This document shows, one piece after another, positions 1-6,477 of a stretch of DNA of 13,412 bases; the stretch's first letter is position 1, and the number at the start of each line of letters is the position of its first letter. Source of the DNA: an uncultured Muribaculaceae bacterium (lineage in GTDB: Bacteria; Bacteroidota; Bacteroidia; Bacteroidales; Muribaculaceae). The DNA lies in assembly GCA_910584665.1 (NCBI GenBank), contig CAJUBL010000070.1, positions 1 through 13,412 on the forward strand, written 5' to 3'. Below the pieces are notes generated by a model. That model did no database searches, had not been told where the DNA came from, and saw nothing but the letters and a program-made list of their open reading frames with translations. Position numbers and translations under genes: made by a program.

Positions 1-53
1 AAGGGTACAACGGTTTTCGAGACCGTCCCGATCGACCGCTCCGGCATCTTTCC
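1..53 (-). tRNA. tRNA-Ser(CGA), 3' part cut by window edge
   Basis: Read on the minus strand, the 5' acceptor strand GGAAAGA (53 to 47) is followed by TG, a D-arm beginning CCGG, and an anticodon arm ACGGT-CTCGAAA-ACCGT. The seven-base loop places CGA at positions 19-17, which reads the serine codon UCG. The sequence after the anticodon stem starts what should be the long variable arm of a class II tRNA, but the window ends there. Identity therefore rests on the anticodon and the 5' half. A strong promoter lies immediately upstream. Confidence 0.9.
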
Positions 54-79
54 TGATAGCGGTTTACTTTAACAGGGGA

Positions 80-111
80 CAAAGGTAGCTCTTTCGGGTG
101 ATATGTGCAAA
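80..111 (-). promoter_or_regulatory. Bacteroidetes-type promoter of tRNA-Ser
   Basis: On the minus strand there is TTTG (111-108), exactly 20 bases, then TACCTTTG (87-80). This matches the Bacteroidetes primary sigma consensus TTTG-N19/20-TAnnTTTG without mismatch. Transcription would start near position 73, about 20 bases before the mature tRNA end. An A-rich stretch on the same strand (about 140-112) lies just upstream and could act as an UP-like element. It also indicates that this tRNA is transcribed independently of ugd. Confidence 0.85.
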
Positions 112-166
112 TTTTTTCTGTTTTTGTTTCTGTTTTTTTACGGTTGTATTGCCGGTCTGCGGCTGT

Positions 167-1474
167 TTATCCGATCTTATGGTATTCAAAACCTTGCTCG
201 GCGAGATAGACGGGATCGTAGATGTTGCGCCCGTCTATGATTATGGGCTGACGCATACTACACCTGAGCACCGGAAAAGACGGACTGCGGAATTGCTTCC
301 ACTCGGTGACAAGAAGAAGCGCGTCAGCATCAATCACGGCATCGTACATGTCGGTACCGTAACTCACAGCATCTCCCAGGCGTCGGCGGCATTCGTCCAT
401 AGCTATGGGGTCATATACACGCACATTGGCTCCGGCGTCAAGCAGACTGTCTATGAGAACCAGAGACGTGGCCTGGCGCATGTCGTCTGTCTCAGGCTTG
501 AATGCGAGCCCCCAGATGGCGATATTGAGTCCGCGGAGTGATCCGAGCCTGTCGGTAAGTTTATTGAACAGGACGAGTTTCTGTGACTCATTAACGGCCT
601 CCACGGCCTCAAGAACACGCATAGTATATCCCGCCTGACGGGCTGTGCTGATGAGAGCCCTGACATCTTTCGGGAAACAAGAACCGCCGTATCCGCATCC
701 CGGATAAAGGAATTTTGAACCTATGCGCGTGTCCGATCCCACTCCTTTACGCACCATATTGACGTCAGCACCTACAAGCTCACAGAGATTGGCAATGTCG
801 TTCATGAAAGATATACGTGTGGCAAGCATCGAGTTGGCGGCATATTTTATCATTTCGGCCGACGGTATATCGGTGAAAATCATCCGGTCACTTACCATGA
901 AGAATGGCTTGTACAGTCTGGCCATTACGCGACGCGCACGCTCCGAGTCCACGCCCACCACGACACGGTCCGGAGACATGAAATCCTTAATAGCCGCACC
1001 TTCTTTAAGAAACTCGGGATTGGAGGCTATATCGAACGGCACGTCAGTTCCACGCTTCAGCAATTCCTCCTCAACCACAGCCCTGACCTTGGAGGCAGTA
1101 CCTACCGGAACCGTCGATTTGGTTACAAGAAGCTTGTAGTCGCTGATGCATCGGCCGAATGTACGCGCTACCTCGAGAACATAAGAGAGATCGGCCGAAC
1201 CATCCTCATCAGGCGGTGTGCCTACAGCCGAGAACACAATTTCAACACCGTCTATGACATCAGCGAGAGAGGTTACAAACGACAGGCGTCCGGCTTCGAC
1301 ATTCCGGGCGACCATCTCGGCAAGTCCAGGTTCATAAATAGGAATTACGCCCCGGTTCAGGCGATCTATTTTCACGGCATCTATATCCACACACGTGACA
1401 TTATTGCCCATCTCGGCAAAGCAAGTGCCCGAGACAAGACCGACATATCCGGTTCCGACGACAGCTATATTCAT
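167..1474 (-). CDS. ugd: UDP-glucose 6-dehydrogenase
   Basis: This cytoplasmic enzyme oxidises UDP-glucose to UDP-glucuronate with two NAD+, supplying sugar acids for capsule, exopolysaccharide or LPS. The 435-residue length is normal for the family. The N-terminal Rossmann fold starts with GTGYVG (residues 7-12), followed by the nucleotide-binding acidic end of strand two (VDID, 29-32). The conserved motifs STVPVGT (120-126) and NPEFLKEG (152-159) are present. So is the Lys/Asn pair of the central helix (K210, N214). The catalytic cysteine is C266 within GGSCFPKD. The C-terminal UDP-binding domain includes FKPETDDMR (325-333) and ends with DGRNIYDP. The ATG at 1474 gives a correct N-terminus directly before the Rossmann motif. 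It appears monocistronic, with the neighbouring M56 operon separated by a hairpin. The general UDP-glucose/GDP-mannose dehydrogenase family is certain; UDP-glucose as substrate is very likely. Confidence 0.95.
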   Translation of the reverse strand: MNIAVVGTGYVGLVSGTCFAEMGNNVTCVDIDAVKIDRLNRGVIPIYEPGLAEMVARNVEAGRLSFVTSLADVIDGVEIVFSAVGTPPDEDGSADLSYVLEVARTFGRCISDYKLLVTKSTVPVGTASKVRAVVEEELLKRGTDVPFDIASNPEFLKEGAAIKDFMSPDRVVVGVDSERARRVMARLYKPFFMVSDRMIFTDIPSAEMIKYAANSMLATRISFMNDIANLCELVGADVNMVRKGVGSDTRIGSKFLYPGCGYGGSCFPKDVRALISTARQAGYTMRVLEAVEAVNESQKLVLFNKLTDRLGSLRGLNIAIWGLAFKPETDDMRQATSLVLIDSLLDAGANVRVYDPIAMDECRRRLGDAVSYGTDMYDAVIDADALLLVTEWKQFRSPSFPVLRCSMRQPIIIDGRNIYDPVYLAEQGFEYHKIG

Positions 1475-1503
1475 TTCTTAGAGTACATTTGGGTTTCGAG
1501 ATA

Positions 1504-1511
1504 CAAAAGTA
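1504..1511 (-). promoter_or_regulatory. Probable -7 element for ugd
   Basis: TACTTTTG on the minus strand matches the Bacteroidetes -7 consensus TAnnTTTG and lies 29 bases upstream of the ugd start codon. No good TTTG is found 19-21 bases further upstream (TTAT/ATTA there), so only half of the promoter is convincing. Confidence 0.45.
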
Positions 1512-1559
1512 CAAAAAAACGTCAAAGAACATAATTTCCCGGCAGAGATTTACAAACTT

Positions 1560-1591
1560 GAGGAGCGCGGCTTTCACAAGTCGCGCTCCTC
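1560..1591. terminator. Strong hairpin between M56 operon and ugd
   Basis: Arms 1560-1569 and 1582-1591 form a perfect 10-bp GC-rich stem (GAGGAGCGCG and its complement). On the plus strand the stem continues with a G-U and three more pairs, leaving a four-base loop. On the minus strand the G-U becomes a C-A mismatch. The plus strand continues with GTTTTGTCT and the minus strand with AAGTTTGTAAATC, so either orientation could terminate. Gene order suggests it ends the M56 operon transcript before ugd. The better pairing and U-tract on the plus strand leave a second role open. Confidence 0.7.
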
Positions 1592-1679
1592 GTTTTGTCT
1601 AATTAAAATTGTGGTTTTTAACCGGAGGTAAAGGTAGTTACTAATTTTTGAAATTACCCCCCCCGTTAAAATTTGTTAA

Positions 1680-3326
1680 TTATTTACTTTGCGTATTTTC
1701 ACCCGATTTCACACTGCTGAATACGACCGGCAATGTGTAATAGACCGAAACAGGCTTGCCATTGAGTTTGCCCGGAATGTACCTGGGCAACATATTGACA
1801 ACCCTCAGAGCCTCGGCATTGAACGCTTCGGTGCTGCCACGCAAAATCTCGGCATCGCGTACCGAACCGTCGGCACCGACAACAAACCTGACGACTACCC
1901 TGTGTCGTCCCGTATTCTTAAGCTCACTCTCCGGATACCTGATGTTCTCTGACAGGAACTTCATCAGAGCAGCATCACCACCGGGAAACTGAGGCATCTC
2001 TTCGACCGATGAAAGAACCGTTTTATCGGCCTGCACATCATCCTTCCCGAAAGTACCGTAACCGATGACAACAACCTCCTTATCATCTTTAAGCGCGTTT
2101 CCCGCCGGCCGGGGTTTTATCGTTATCGTTTCGCCCGGCTTATACATTTCAATGTGTATCTGGTCAGGATCCTTTTTTACAGTGATGCTTTTTATTGAAT
2201 CAGGATTGACCGTATCGAGGCTGCGGGTACTTTCTTTTCCGTTTATAAAAATTATCACATTCCGGTCAGATTTGCCATTGACGGTAACCGTAGTCCCGAC
2301 CGGTGCCGCCGGCCCGGTGGTCTCGTCACGTGATCCACTGACTGCAGTTTGTGGTTCTACAACATTTTGCATACCTTTGTCAGCGTCGGAGATACTCCCG
2401 TCTTTATCACCGGCGGTTACCGACAGATCGATAGCCGACACCGAGTCGATGGCACGGGCTACGAACGGGAGGTTAATACTGAGCAGTGCTACAGCTACTG
2501 CGGGAACAAGAGCAAGCACACGCACCCGGCGCGACTTGCATGAAACTGGATTAAGCATCATGGTGATACGTTTTTTAAGATTACTATGATTAAGGCTGTT
2601 GGCGAGGACTGGAAAACTTCGGCCTACAGCCTTTTTAATTAAAAGCATCTGGTAGTCACGCTGATTGTCGATACGGTCTATGACCGCACGGTCAGCCTCA
2701 AATTCGTGAACAGCACGGAGCGAAGATGTCATGAGCCACGCAGCCGGATTATACCACATCACGATCTCAAACATACGCGCCACCAGCAGGTCTATACGAT
2801 GATACCGCTCAAGATGGGCCGTTTCGTGAGTAAGTATAAGGTCACGGTACCGGCAATAGTCATCACGGTTCATTACAATATACCGGCACCAGCTGAACGG
2901 AGCGACCGAATTGTCGTCGATAATCGCTACCATATATTTCCCATAAGGGATTTTCTCTGCCGCTGATGTCATACGGAATAGCCTCACCACGGCGACAACC
3001 GTCATCACAGTGACCATAAAGACTCCGGCAAGATATATTCCGGCCAGTATCCATGTCCACAAAGGAACCGAAGCCTCCTCATCCACAATGACAATCCCGG
3101 CCATCACAGGCAGGCCGGCTTCAGCCATTCCTCCGGCACCGGCATCCTGTCCGGCACCGGGCGACAGATCAGCCAAAGGCAATACCGCCGCCAGCAGATA
3201 ACAGAACATAATCACCGCACGATTGAACCGCGGCTGGTTGTCACCGGCCATAGCCAGACTGTATGCCAGATAAAGACATAGCAGAATCAGCCCCGATACA
3301 AGGGTATAACTTATCCAGCTTCCCAT
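1680..3326 (-). CDS. BlaR1-like M56 membrane metallopeptidase with TonB C-terminal domain
   Basis: This is a predicted inner-membrane zinc peptidase sensor of the BlaR1/MecR1 (M56) family, partner of the BlaI-like repressor encoded just upstream with a 5-base gap. Transmembrane segments are predicted at about residues 6-26, 36-54, 89-116 and 270-291. The zinc site is HETAH (167-171), with the downstream HEFEAD signature (207-212) supplying the third ligand. After the fourth membrane segment comes an exported region of about 255 residues. It lacks the penicillin-binding sensor domain of classical BlaR1. Instead it has an INGKES...VNPDSIKSITV segment (361-383), a VVVIGYGT motif (418-425), and a TonB C-terminal domain (about 440-538) introduced by EEMPQFPGGDAALMKFL. 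By family knowledge, the peptidase would inactivate BlaI upon a periplasmic signal and derepress the operon. No beta-lactamase gene is nearby, so ligand and other targets are unknown. Confidence 0.88.
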   Translation of the reverse strand: MGSWISYTLVSGLILLCLYLAYSLAMAGDNQPRFNRAVIMFCYLLAAVLPLADLSPGAGQDAGAGGMAEAGLPVMAGIVIVDEEASVPLWTWILAGIYLAGVFMVTVMTVVAVVRLFRMTSAAEKIPYGKYMVAIIDDNSVAPFSWCRYIVMNRDDYCRYRDLILTHETAHLERYHRIDLLVARMFEIVMWYNPAAWLMTSSLRAVHEFEADRAVIDRIDNQRDYQMLLIKKAVGRSFPVLANSLNHSNLKKRITMMLNPVSCKSRRVRVLALVPAVAVALLSINLPFVARAIDSVSAIDLSVTAGDKDGSISDADKGMQNVVEPQTAVSGSRDETTGPAAPVGTTVTVNGKSDRNVIIFINGKESTRSLDTVNPDSIKSITVKKDPDQIHIEMYKPGETITIKPRPAGNALKDDKEVVVIGYGTFGKDDVQADKTVLSSVEEMPQFPGGDAALMKFLSENIRYPESELKNTGRHRVVVRFVVGADGSVRDAEILRGSTEAFNAEALRVVNMLPRYIPGKLNGKPVSVYYTLPVVFSSVKSGENTQSK

Positions 3327-3331
3327 AACAG

Positions 3332-3712
3332 CTACTTATTATTCTCGATCATTGCGATCAGTTCCTTCAATTCATCGACAGTTACCTTCTCCTCCTCGAC
3401 GAGAGCCGACACCGCACCGAGATAGTTGTTGTTGAAGTACCCTTTCACAAGCTGCATAAGTGAACGGTCACGGAACTCCTCTTTGGGCCTCGCCGCCCGG
3501 TAACAGTAAGATCCGCCTATCGACTCGTGGGTTACATATCCCTTGTCTTCAAGACCTCGTATCACGGTTGAGACCGTATTGAAATGAGGCCTCGGATCCG
3601 GATATCGCTCCACAAGCTGACGCACAAACTGTGGTCCGTTATCCCAGAGCATCTGCATAACCTCCTCCTCGCGGGGGGTCAGGTCTGTTTTTTTCCTTCC
3701 TTTCTTTGCCAT
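3332..3712 (-). CDS. BlaI/MecI-family transcriptional repressor
   Basis: This 126-residue winged-helix protein has the family's usual length. A basic N-terminus (AKKGRKKTD) leads into LTPREEEVMQMLW, the first helix of the DNA-binding domain. The recognition helix region is HFNTVSTVIRGLEDKGYV (about 43-60), and the wing is near GGSYCYRA. The C-terminal part (about 80-126) resembles the dimerisation helices, where family members are cleaved upon induction. I chose the ATG at 3712 rather than the in-frame start at 3739, because the latter would lie inside the promoter/operator region and before the conserved N-terminus. The gene leads a two-gene operon with the M56 peptidase. Two identical inverted repeats in and downstream of its promoter indicate autorepression. 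Regulated targets elsewhere in the genome cannot be seen. Confidence 0.92.
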   Translation of the reverse strand: MAKKGRKKTDLTPREEEVMQMLWDNGPQFVRQLVERYPDPRPHFNTVSTVIRGLEDKGYVTHESIGGSYCYRAARPKEEFRDRSLMQLVKGYFNNNYLGAVSALVEEEKVTVDELKELIAMIENNK

Positions 3713-3728
3713 AACTAAAAAATTAGTT
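3713..3728. promoter_or_regulatory. BlaI-like operator 1 (start-codon proximal)
   Basis: This is a perfect inverted repeat AACTAA-AAAA-TTAGTT, which also reads AACTA-N6-TAGTT. It abuts the ATG of the repressor gene at 3712-3710. It lies in the predicted 5' untranslated leader, just downstream of the expected transcription start. The half-site resembles the TAnnA-type half-sites of BlaI/MecI operators. Binding is inferred from its position and repetition. Confidence 0.7.
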
Positions 3729-3736
3729 TCACGACG

Positions 3737-3768
3737 CAAAGGTGTAACTATTTTTTTAGTTATCCAAA
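3737..3768 (-). promoter_or_regulatory. Promoter of the blaI-like/M56 operon
   Basis: On the minus strand there is TTTG (3768-3765), exactly 20 bases, and CACCTTTG (3744-3737), which differs from TAnnTTTG only at the first base. Transcription would begin near 3730, giving a leader of about 18 bases. Operator 2 occupies almost the whole spacer and operator 1 the leader, so a bound repressor should block both recognition and initiation. Confidence 0.7.
3745..3762. promoter_or_regulatory. BlaI-like operator 2 (inside promoter spacer)
   Basis: This is a perfect inverted repeat TAACTA-TTTTTT-TAGTTA. The core AACTA-N6-TAGTT is identical in arms and spacing to operator 1, and the two centres are 33 bases apart, close to three helical turns. 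The repeat lies between the -33 and -7 elements of the operon promoter. Confidence 0.75.
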
Positions 3769-3947
3769 TTAATTCCTGTTTTTTTCAATAAAAAATTTCA
3801 GGACATCCCTATCAGACCAGACATCACACGGTCAGTCTGCACGACACACCGCGCCTCCGCCGCCCCGCAAACCACCCATAACATCCCTAAAATGGTATTT
3901 GATTGGGTGTTATTCATAAAAAAAATGAAAAAACTTATGCAATAATT
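3769..3947. other. Intergenic region between divergent promoters
   Basis: This is the middle of the roughly 350-base gap between the repressor gene (minus) and HU (plus). It has an AT-rich edge (3769-3800), a GC-richer, C-biased patch (about 3802-3893), and an A-rich stretch leading to the HU promoter. Open frames across it have low-quality composition and no recognisable motif. I see no gene, tRNA or convincing RNA structure in it. Confidence 0.6.
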
Positions 3948-3978
3948 GTTGGTAATTGAAAAAAAAGTGTGATATTTG
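3948..3978 (+). promoter_or_regulatory. Likely HU promoter
   Basis: GTTG (3948-3951), 19 bases, and GATATTTG (3971-3978) each match the Bacteroidetes elements TTTG and TAnnTTTG with one mismatch and correct spacing. A long A-tract fills the spacer. The predicted start near 3985 would give an HU leader of about 80 bases that begins with a stem-loop. Confidence 0.5.
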
Positions 3979-3990
3979 CACTGCAAAAGC

Positions 3991-4014
3991 GAGGCCCCCT
4001 TCATAAGGGGTCTC
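3991..4014 (+). promoter_or_regulatory. Stem-loop in HU leader
   Basis: GAGGCCCC (3991-3998) pairs with GGGGTCTC (4007-4014), including one G-U pair. A bulged C and a further TT/AA pairing leave a CAT loop. It is followed by TTATTTG, a weak U-tract. At the very 5' end of the predicted HU mRNA it could stabilise the message or act as an attenuator. It could alternatively terminate stray upstream transcription. Confidence 0.5.
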
Positions 4015-4066
4015 TTATTTGTGCCGAAAATCATACATTCTATTAATATATAAACTCGTTACAACA

Positions 4067-4339
4067 ATGACAAAAGCTGACATCGTAAACGAAATTGCAA
4101 AATCGACCGGCATAGAGAAGGCCGCTGTCCTCGAGACCGTCGAGAAGTTCATGGAAGTAGTAAAAGACTCTCTGTCACACGGCGAGAACGTATACCTGCG
4201 CGGTTTTGGTAGCTTCATCATCAAAGTCCGTTCAGAGAAGACCGCCCGCAATATCTCAAAGAACACCACCATCATTATCCCCGAGCACAAGATCCCCGCA
4301 TTCAAGCCCGCCAAGGTGTTCATGGAGGAAGTGAAGTAA
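4067..4339 (+). CDS. hup: HU-family DNA-binding protein
   Basis: This is a small histone-like nucleoid protein that binds and bends DNA as a dimer. The 90-residue length is that of canonical HU. The N-terminal helix-turn-helix dimer body is TKADIVNEIAKSTG followed by a helix to about residue 37 (LSHGENVYLRGFGSF, where the conserved GFGSF sits at about 46-50). The beta-arm follows (RSEKTARNISKNTTIIIPEHKIPAFKPA). The usual arm-tip Pro (RNP in HU/IHF) appears to be replaced here by KN. The ATG at 4067 is preferred over an upstream in-frame extension beginning at 4019, which has no conserved residues. The stop is 64 bases before the ribosomal microprotein with no terminator between, so the two are probably cotranscribed. 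Confidence 0.95.
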   Translation: MTKADIVNEIAKSTGIEKAAVLETVEKFMEVVKDSLSHGENVYLRGFGSFIIKVRSEKTARNISKNTTIIIPEHKIPAFKPAKVFMEEVK

Positions 4340-4403
4340 TCGCCGCCCGTAAGGAGACGAACAATACAATCAACCATATACTCTAACTAAAATCCAGCTA
4401 ACA

Positions 4404-4493
4404 ATGCCAAGCGGAAAGAAAAGAAAAGGCCACAAGATGGCCACACACAAGCGTAAAAAACGTCTGAGAAAGAATCGTCATAAGAAGAAATAA
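4404..4493 (+). CDS. AURKAIP1/COX24-like ribosomal microprotein (bS22/mS38 type)
   Basis: A 29-residue ORF begins MPSGKKRKG and ends KNRHKKK. It contains the segment HKRKKRLRKNRHKKK, and about half of all residues are Lys or Arg. Small proteins of this form are common in Bacteroidota and match the C-terminal basic motif of mitochondrial mS38 (AURKAIP1/COX24). The mycobacterial bS22 protein of the small ribosomal subunit belongs to the same family. The likely role is therefore binding to 16S rRNA, probably near the decoding region, but this is by homology recalled rather than searched. It is flanked by HU and rng, an arrangement consistent with an information-processing cluster. It is too short for most gene callers and easily missed. 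Confidence 0.8.
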   Translation: MPSGKKRKGHKMATHKRKKRLRKNRHKKK

Positions 4494-4830
4494 GACAGGT
4501 CTCCAAGGCAACCAGTCCACCCCACCGTGTGTCATGCTGACACAGGCCCCGGGTGAGCGTGACCGAGACCATAGGGAAGACATCCCGTCTTGTTCTATCG
4601 ACGATAACAGAACGCAATATACCGGACAGACTTATTGTATGAGGACCTGTAGCATATGGGGATTCCTGACAATAAGTTTGTTCGCCGCGTTTTTATCAGT
4701 CCACTGTTATTTTATAAATCAAACTTCCGCAAGTCCATATATGCATCCGCAAAAGGACGACACCGGCAACAGCCGGCATCCGATCCGAGAAGGCATGCGG
4801 AAACACAATTAAACAATCTGATCCACGGTA
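4494..4830 (+). other. Long structured leader upstream of rng
   Basis: There are 337 bases between the microprotein and rng. Several local hairpins are visible: TGTGTCA/TGACACA with a three-base loop (4528-4544), GTTCT/AGAAC with an inner ATC/GAT pairing (4592-4613), and CCGGC/GCCGG with an AACA loop (4763-4776). None has a U-tract typical of a terminator. No convincing promoter was found. An open frame at 4639-4812 encodes 57 residues with one hydrophobic segment, but its codon use is unlike the neighbours. The region probably is the 5' untranslated region of rng. Confidence 0.55.
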
Positions 4831-6456
4831 ATGAAAAGCGAACTCATCGTAGACGTACAGTCAAACGAGGTCTCGATAGCACTCCTCGAAGACTCGCGAC
4901 TGGTCTCCCTCCAGAAGGAGAGCCGTTCGCAGGCCTATGCTGTGGGCGACATATATCTGGCCAAGGTAAAGAAACTGATGCCGGGACTCAATGCCGCCTT
5001 TGTCAACGTAGGCTACGAGAAAGACGCTTTCCTTCATTATCTCGATCTTGGCTCCCACTATGCCTCCTACAACAGCTTTCTGACGCAGTTGCTCGGCGAA
5101 GACCGCCGTCGCATTCCTCCGATTTCAAAAGTCAGGCTGTTGCCGGACATCGACAAGCACGGCACCATATCCGACCAGCTGACCGCCGGGAAAGAGTTAC
5201 TGGTACAGATCGTCAAGGAACCCATATCTTCAAAGGGACCGCGACTCACGACCGAACTGGCTTTCACCGGCCGCTACATGGTACTGATGCCATTCAGCGA
5301 TAAAATTTCGATCTCCCAAAAGATTAAAAGCACAGAAGAGAAACACCGCCTGCGACAGCTTATATCCAGCATCAAGCCACGCAACTTCGGCGTGATCATA
5401 CGCACAAGTGCCGAGGGAAAAGGCGCGGCCGAGCTCGTAGGCGAGCTCAAAACACTTCTGCAGTGCTGGAATGACACCATATCACGCGCACAGCGAGCCA
5501 CGGCGCCGGCACTCATCTTCGAGGAAGAAAGCCGCATCGTAGGTGTATTGCGTGATATCTTCTCTCCGACATTCGAAAATGTATGGGTCAACGATCCGGA
5601 TGTCAAAAACCAGATCGAGAAGTATGTAAGCATCATTGCACCCGAGCGGGCATCCATCGTGAAGCTCTACAATGACGACACCCCCATTTTCGACCATTTC
5701 AACATTACGAAGCAGATCAAGTCATCATTCGGCAAGACTGTATCATTCAAATCGGGTGCCTACATAATCATAGAGCACACCGAGGCACTGCATGTCATTG
5801 ACGTCAACTCCGGAAACCGTGCAAAGGCCACAAACGACCAGGAGAGCAATGCCCTTGATGTCAATCTCAGAGCCGCCGACGAGATAGCCCGGCAACTGAG
5901 ACTGCGCGATATGGGCGGAATCATCGTCATAGATTTCATTGACATGAACAAGTCGGAGCACCGCCAGCAGCTGTTCGACCACATGCGCGAGATCATGGCC
6001 AATGACCGCGCCCGCCACAACATACTGCCGCTAAGCAAGTTCGGCCTGATGCAGATCACCCGCCAGCGCGTACGTCCGGCAATGGATGTCATCACCACCG
6101 AGTCCTGCCCGTCATGCTTCGGCAAAGGCGAGATACAACCATCGCTTCTGTTTACAGATGTGCTCCACGAGAAACTCGGATATCTCGTCAGGGATCTCAA
6201 GGTAAACAACTTCATAATGTATGTCCACCCATATGTCGATGCCTACCTGAAAAAAGGGCTTCTGTCGACATACCGCCGGTGGCGCATGGCAATAGGAGGT
6301 TCATGGCGTATCGTAGCCGACCAGTCGCTCGCCTACCTGCAGTATCGCGTTGTCGACAAAAACCATGTCGAGATCGACATTAAGGAGGAGAAAGATCTCG
6401 ACTCGTCGGCCTCCAAATCAAAAAACAAAGCCAGGAATCGAGTGAAGGAAGCATAA
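4831..6456 (+). CDS. rng: Rne/Rng-family ribonuclease (RNase G-like)
   Basis: This is a single-strand-specific endoribonuclease for rRNA maturation and mRNA decay, acting in the cytoplasm. The 541 residues cover the catalytic half of RNase E/G. An N-terminal strand precedes an S1 RNA-binding domain (about 36-125, with VGDIYLAKV and NVGYEKDAFLHY). The 5'-monophosphate sensor region carries IIRTSAEG (R191, T192). The catalytic domain supplies the magnesium ligands D324 in HVIDVNSG and D368 in IVIDFIDM. The zinc-link CPSC (C426, C429) corresponds to the family's CPxC that joins subunits. The small-domain tail ends in a short Lys-rich stretch (530-539). The long C-terminal scaffold of Escherichia coli RNase E is absent, so RNase G is the better name. 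The ATG at 4831 gives the conserved start MKSELIVDV. Transcription ends at the hairpins after 6470. Confidence 0.95.
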   Translation: MKSELIVDVQSNEVSIALLEDSRLVSLQKESRSQAYAVGDIYLAKVKKLMPGLNAAFVNVGYEKDAFLHYLDLGSHYASYNSFLTQLLGEDRRRIPPISKVRLLPDIDKHGTISDQLTAGKELLVQIVKEPISSKGPRLTTELAFTGRYMVLMPFSDKISISQKIKSTEEKHRLRQLISSIKPRNFGVIIRTSAEGKGAAELVGELKTLLQCWNDTISRAQRATAPALIFEEESRIVGVLRDIFSPTFENVWVNDPDVKNQIEKYVSIIAPERASIVKLYNDDTPIFDHFNITKQIKSSFGKTVSFKSGAYIIIEHTEALHVIDVNSGNRAKATNDQESNALDVNLRAADEIARQLRLRDMGGIIVIDFIDMNKSEHRQQLFDHMREIMANDRARHNILPLSKFGLMQITRQRVRPAMDVITTESCPSCFGKGEIQPSLLFTDVLHEKLGYLVRDLKVNNFIMYVHPYVDAYLKKGLLSTYRRWRMAIGGSWRIVADQSLAYLQYRVVDKNHVEIDIKEEKDLDSSASKSKNKARNRVKEA

Positions 6457-6477
6457 ACTCCACTCACAGATAATTCA

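Noticed and set aside
98..541. Plus-strand 147-codon open frame at the left end
   Set aside because: It lies almost wholly antisense to ugd, has no family resemblance, and its start overlaps the tRNA-Ser promoter.
1635..1644. TAGTTACTAA resembling a BlaI half-site downstream of the M56 gene
   Set aside because: Only one half-site fits; the N6-spaced partner is missing and there is no promoter for it to control.
3798..4034. 78-codon minus-strand frame between the repressor and HU
   Set aside because: It overlaps the HU promoter and leader hairpin, has irregular composition and shows no motif. I treat the region as non-coding.
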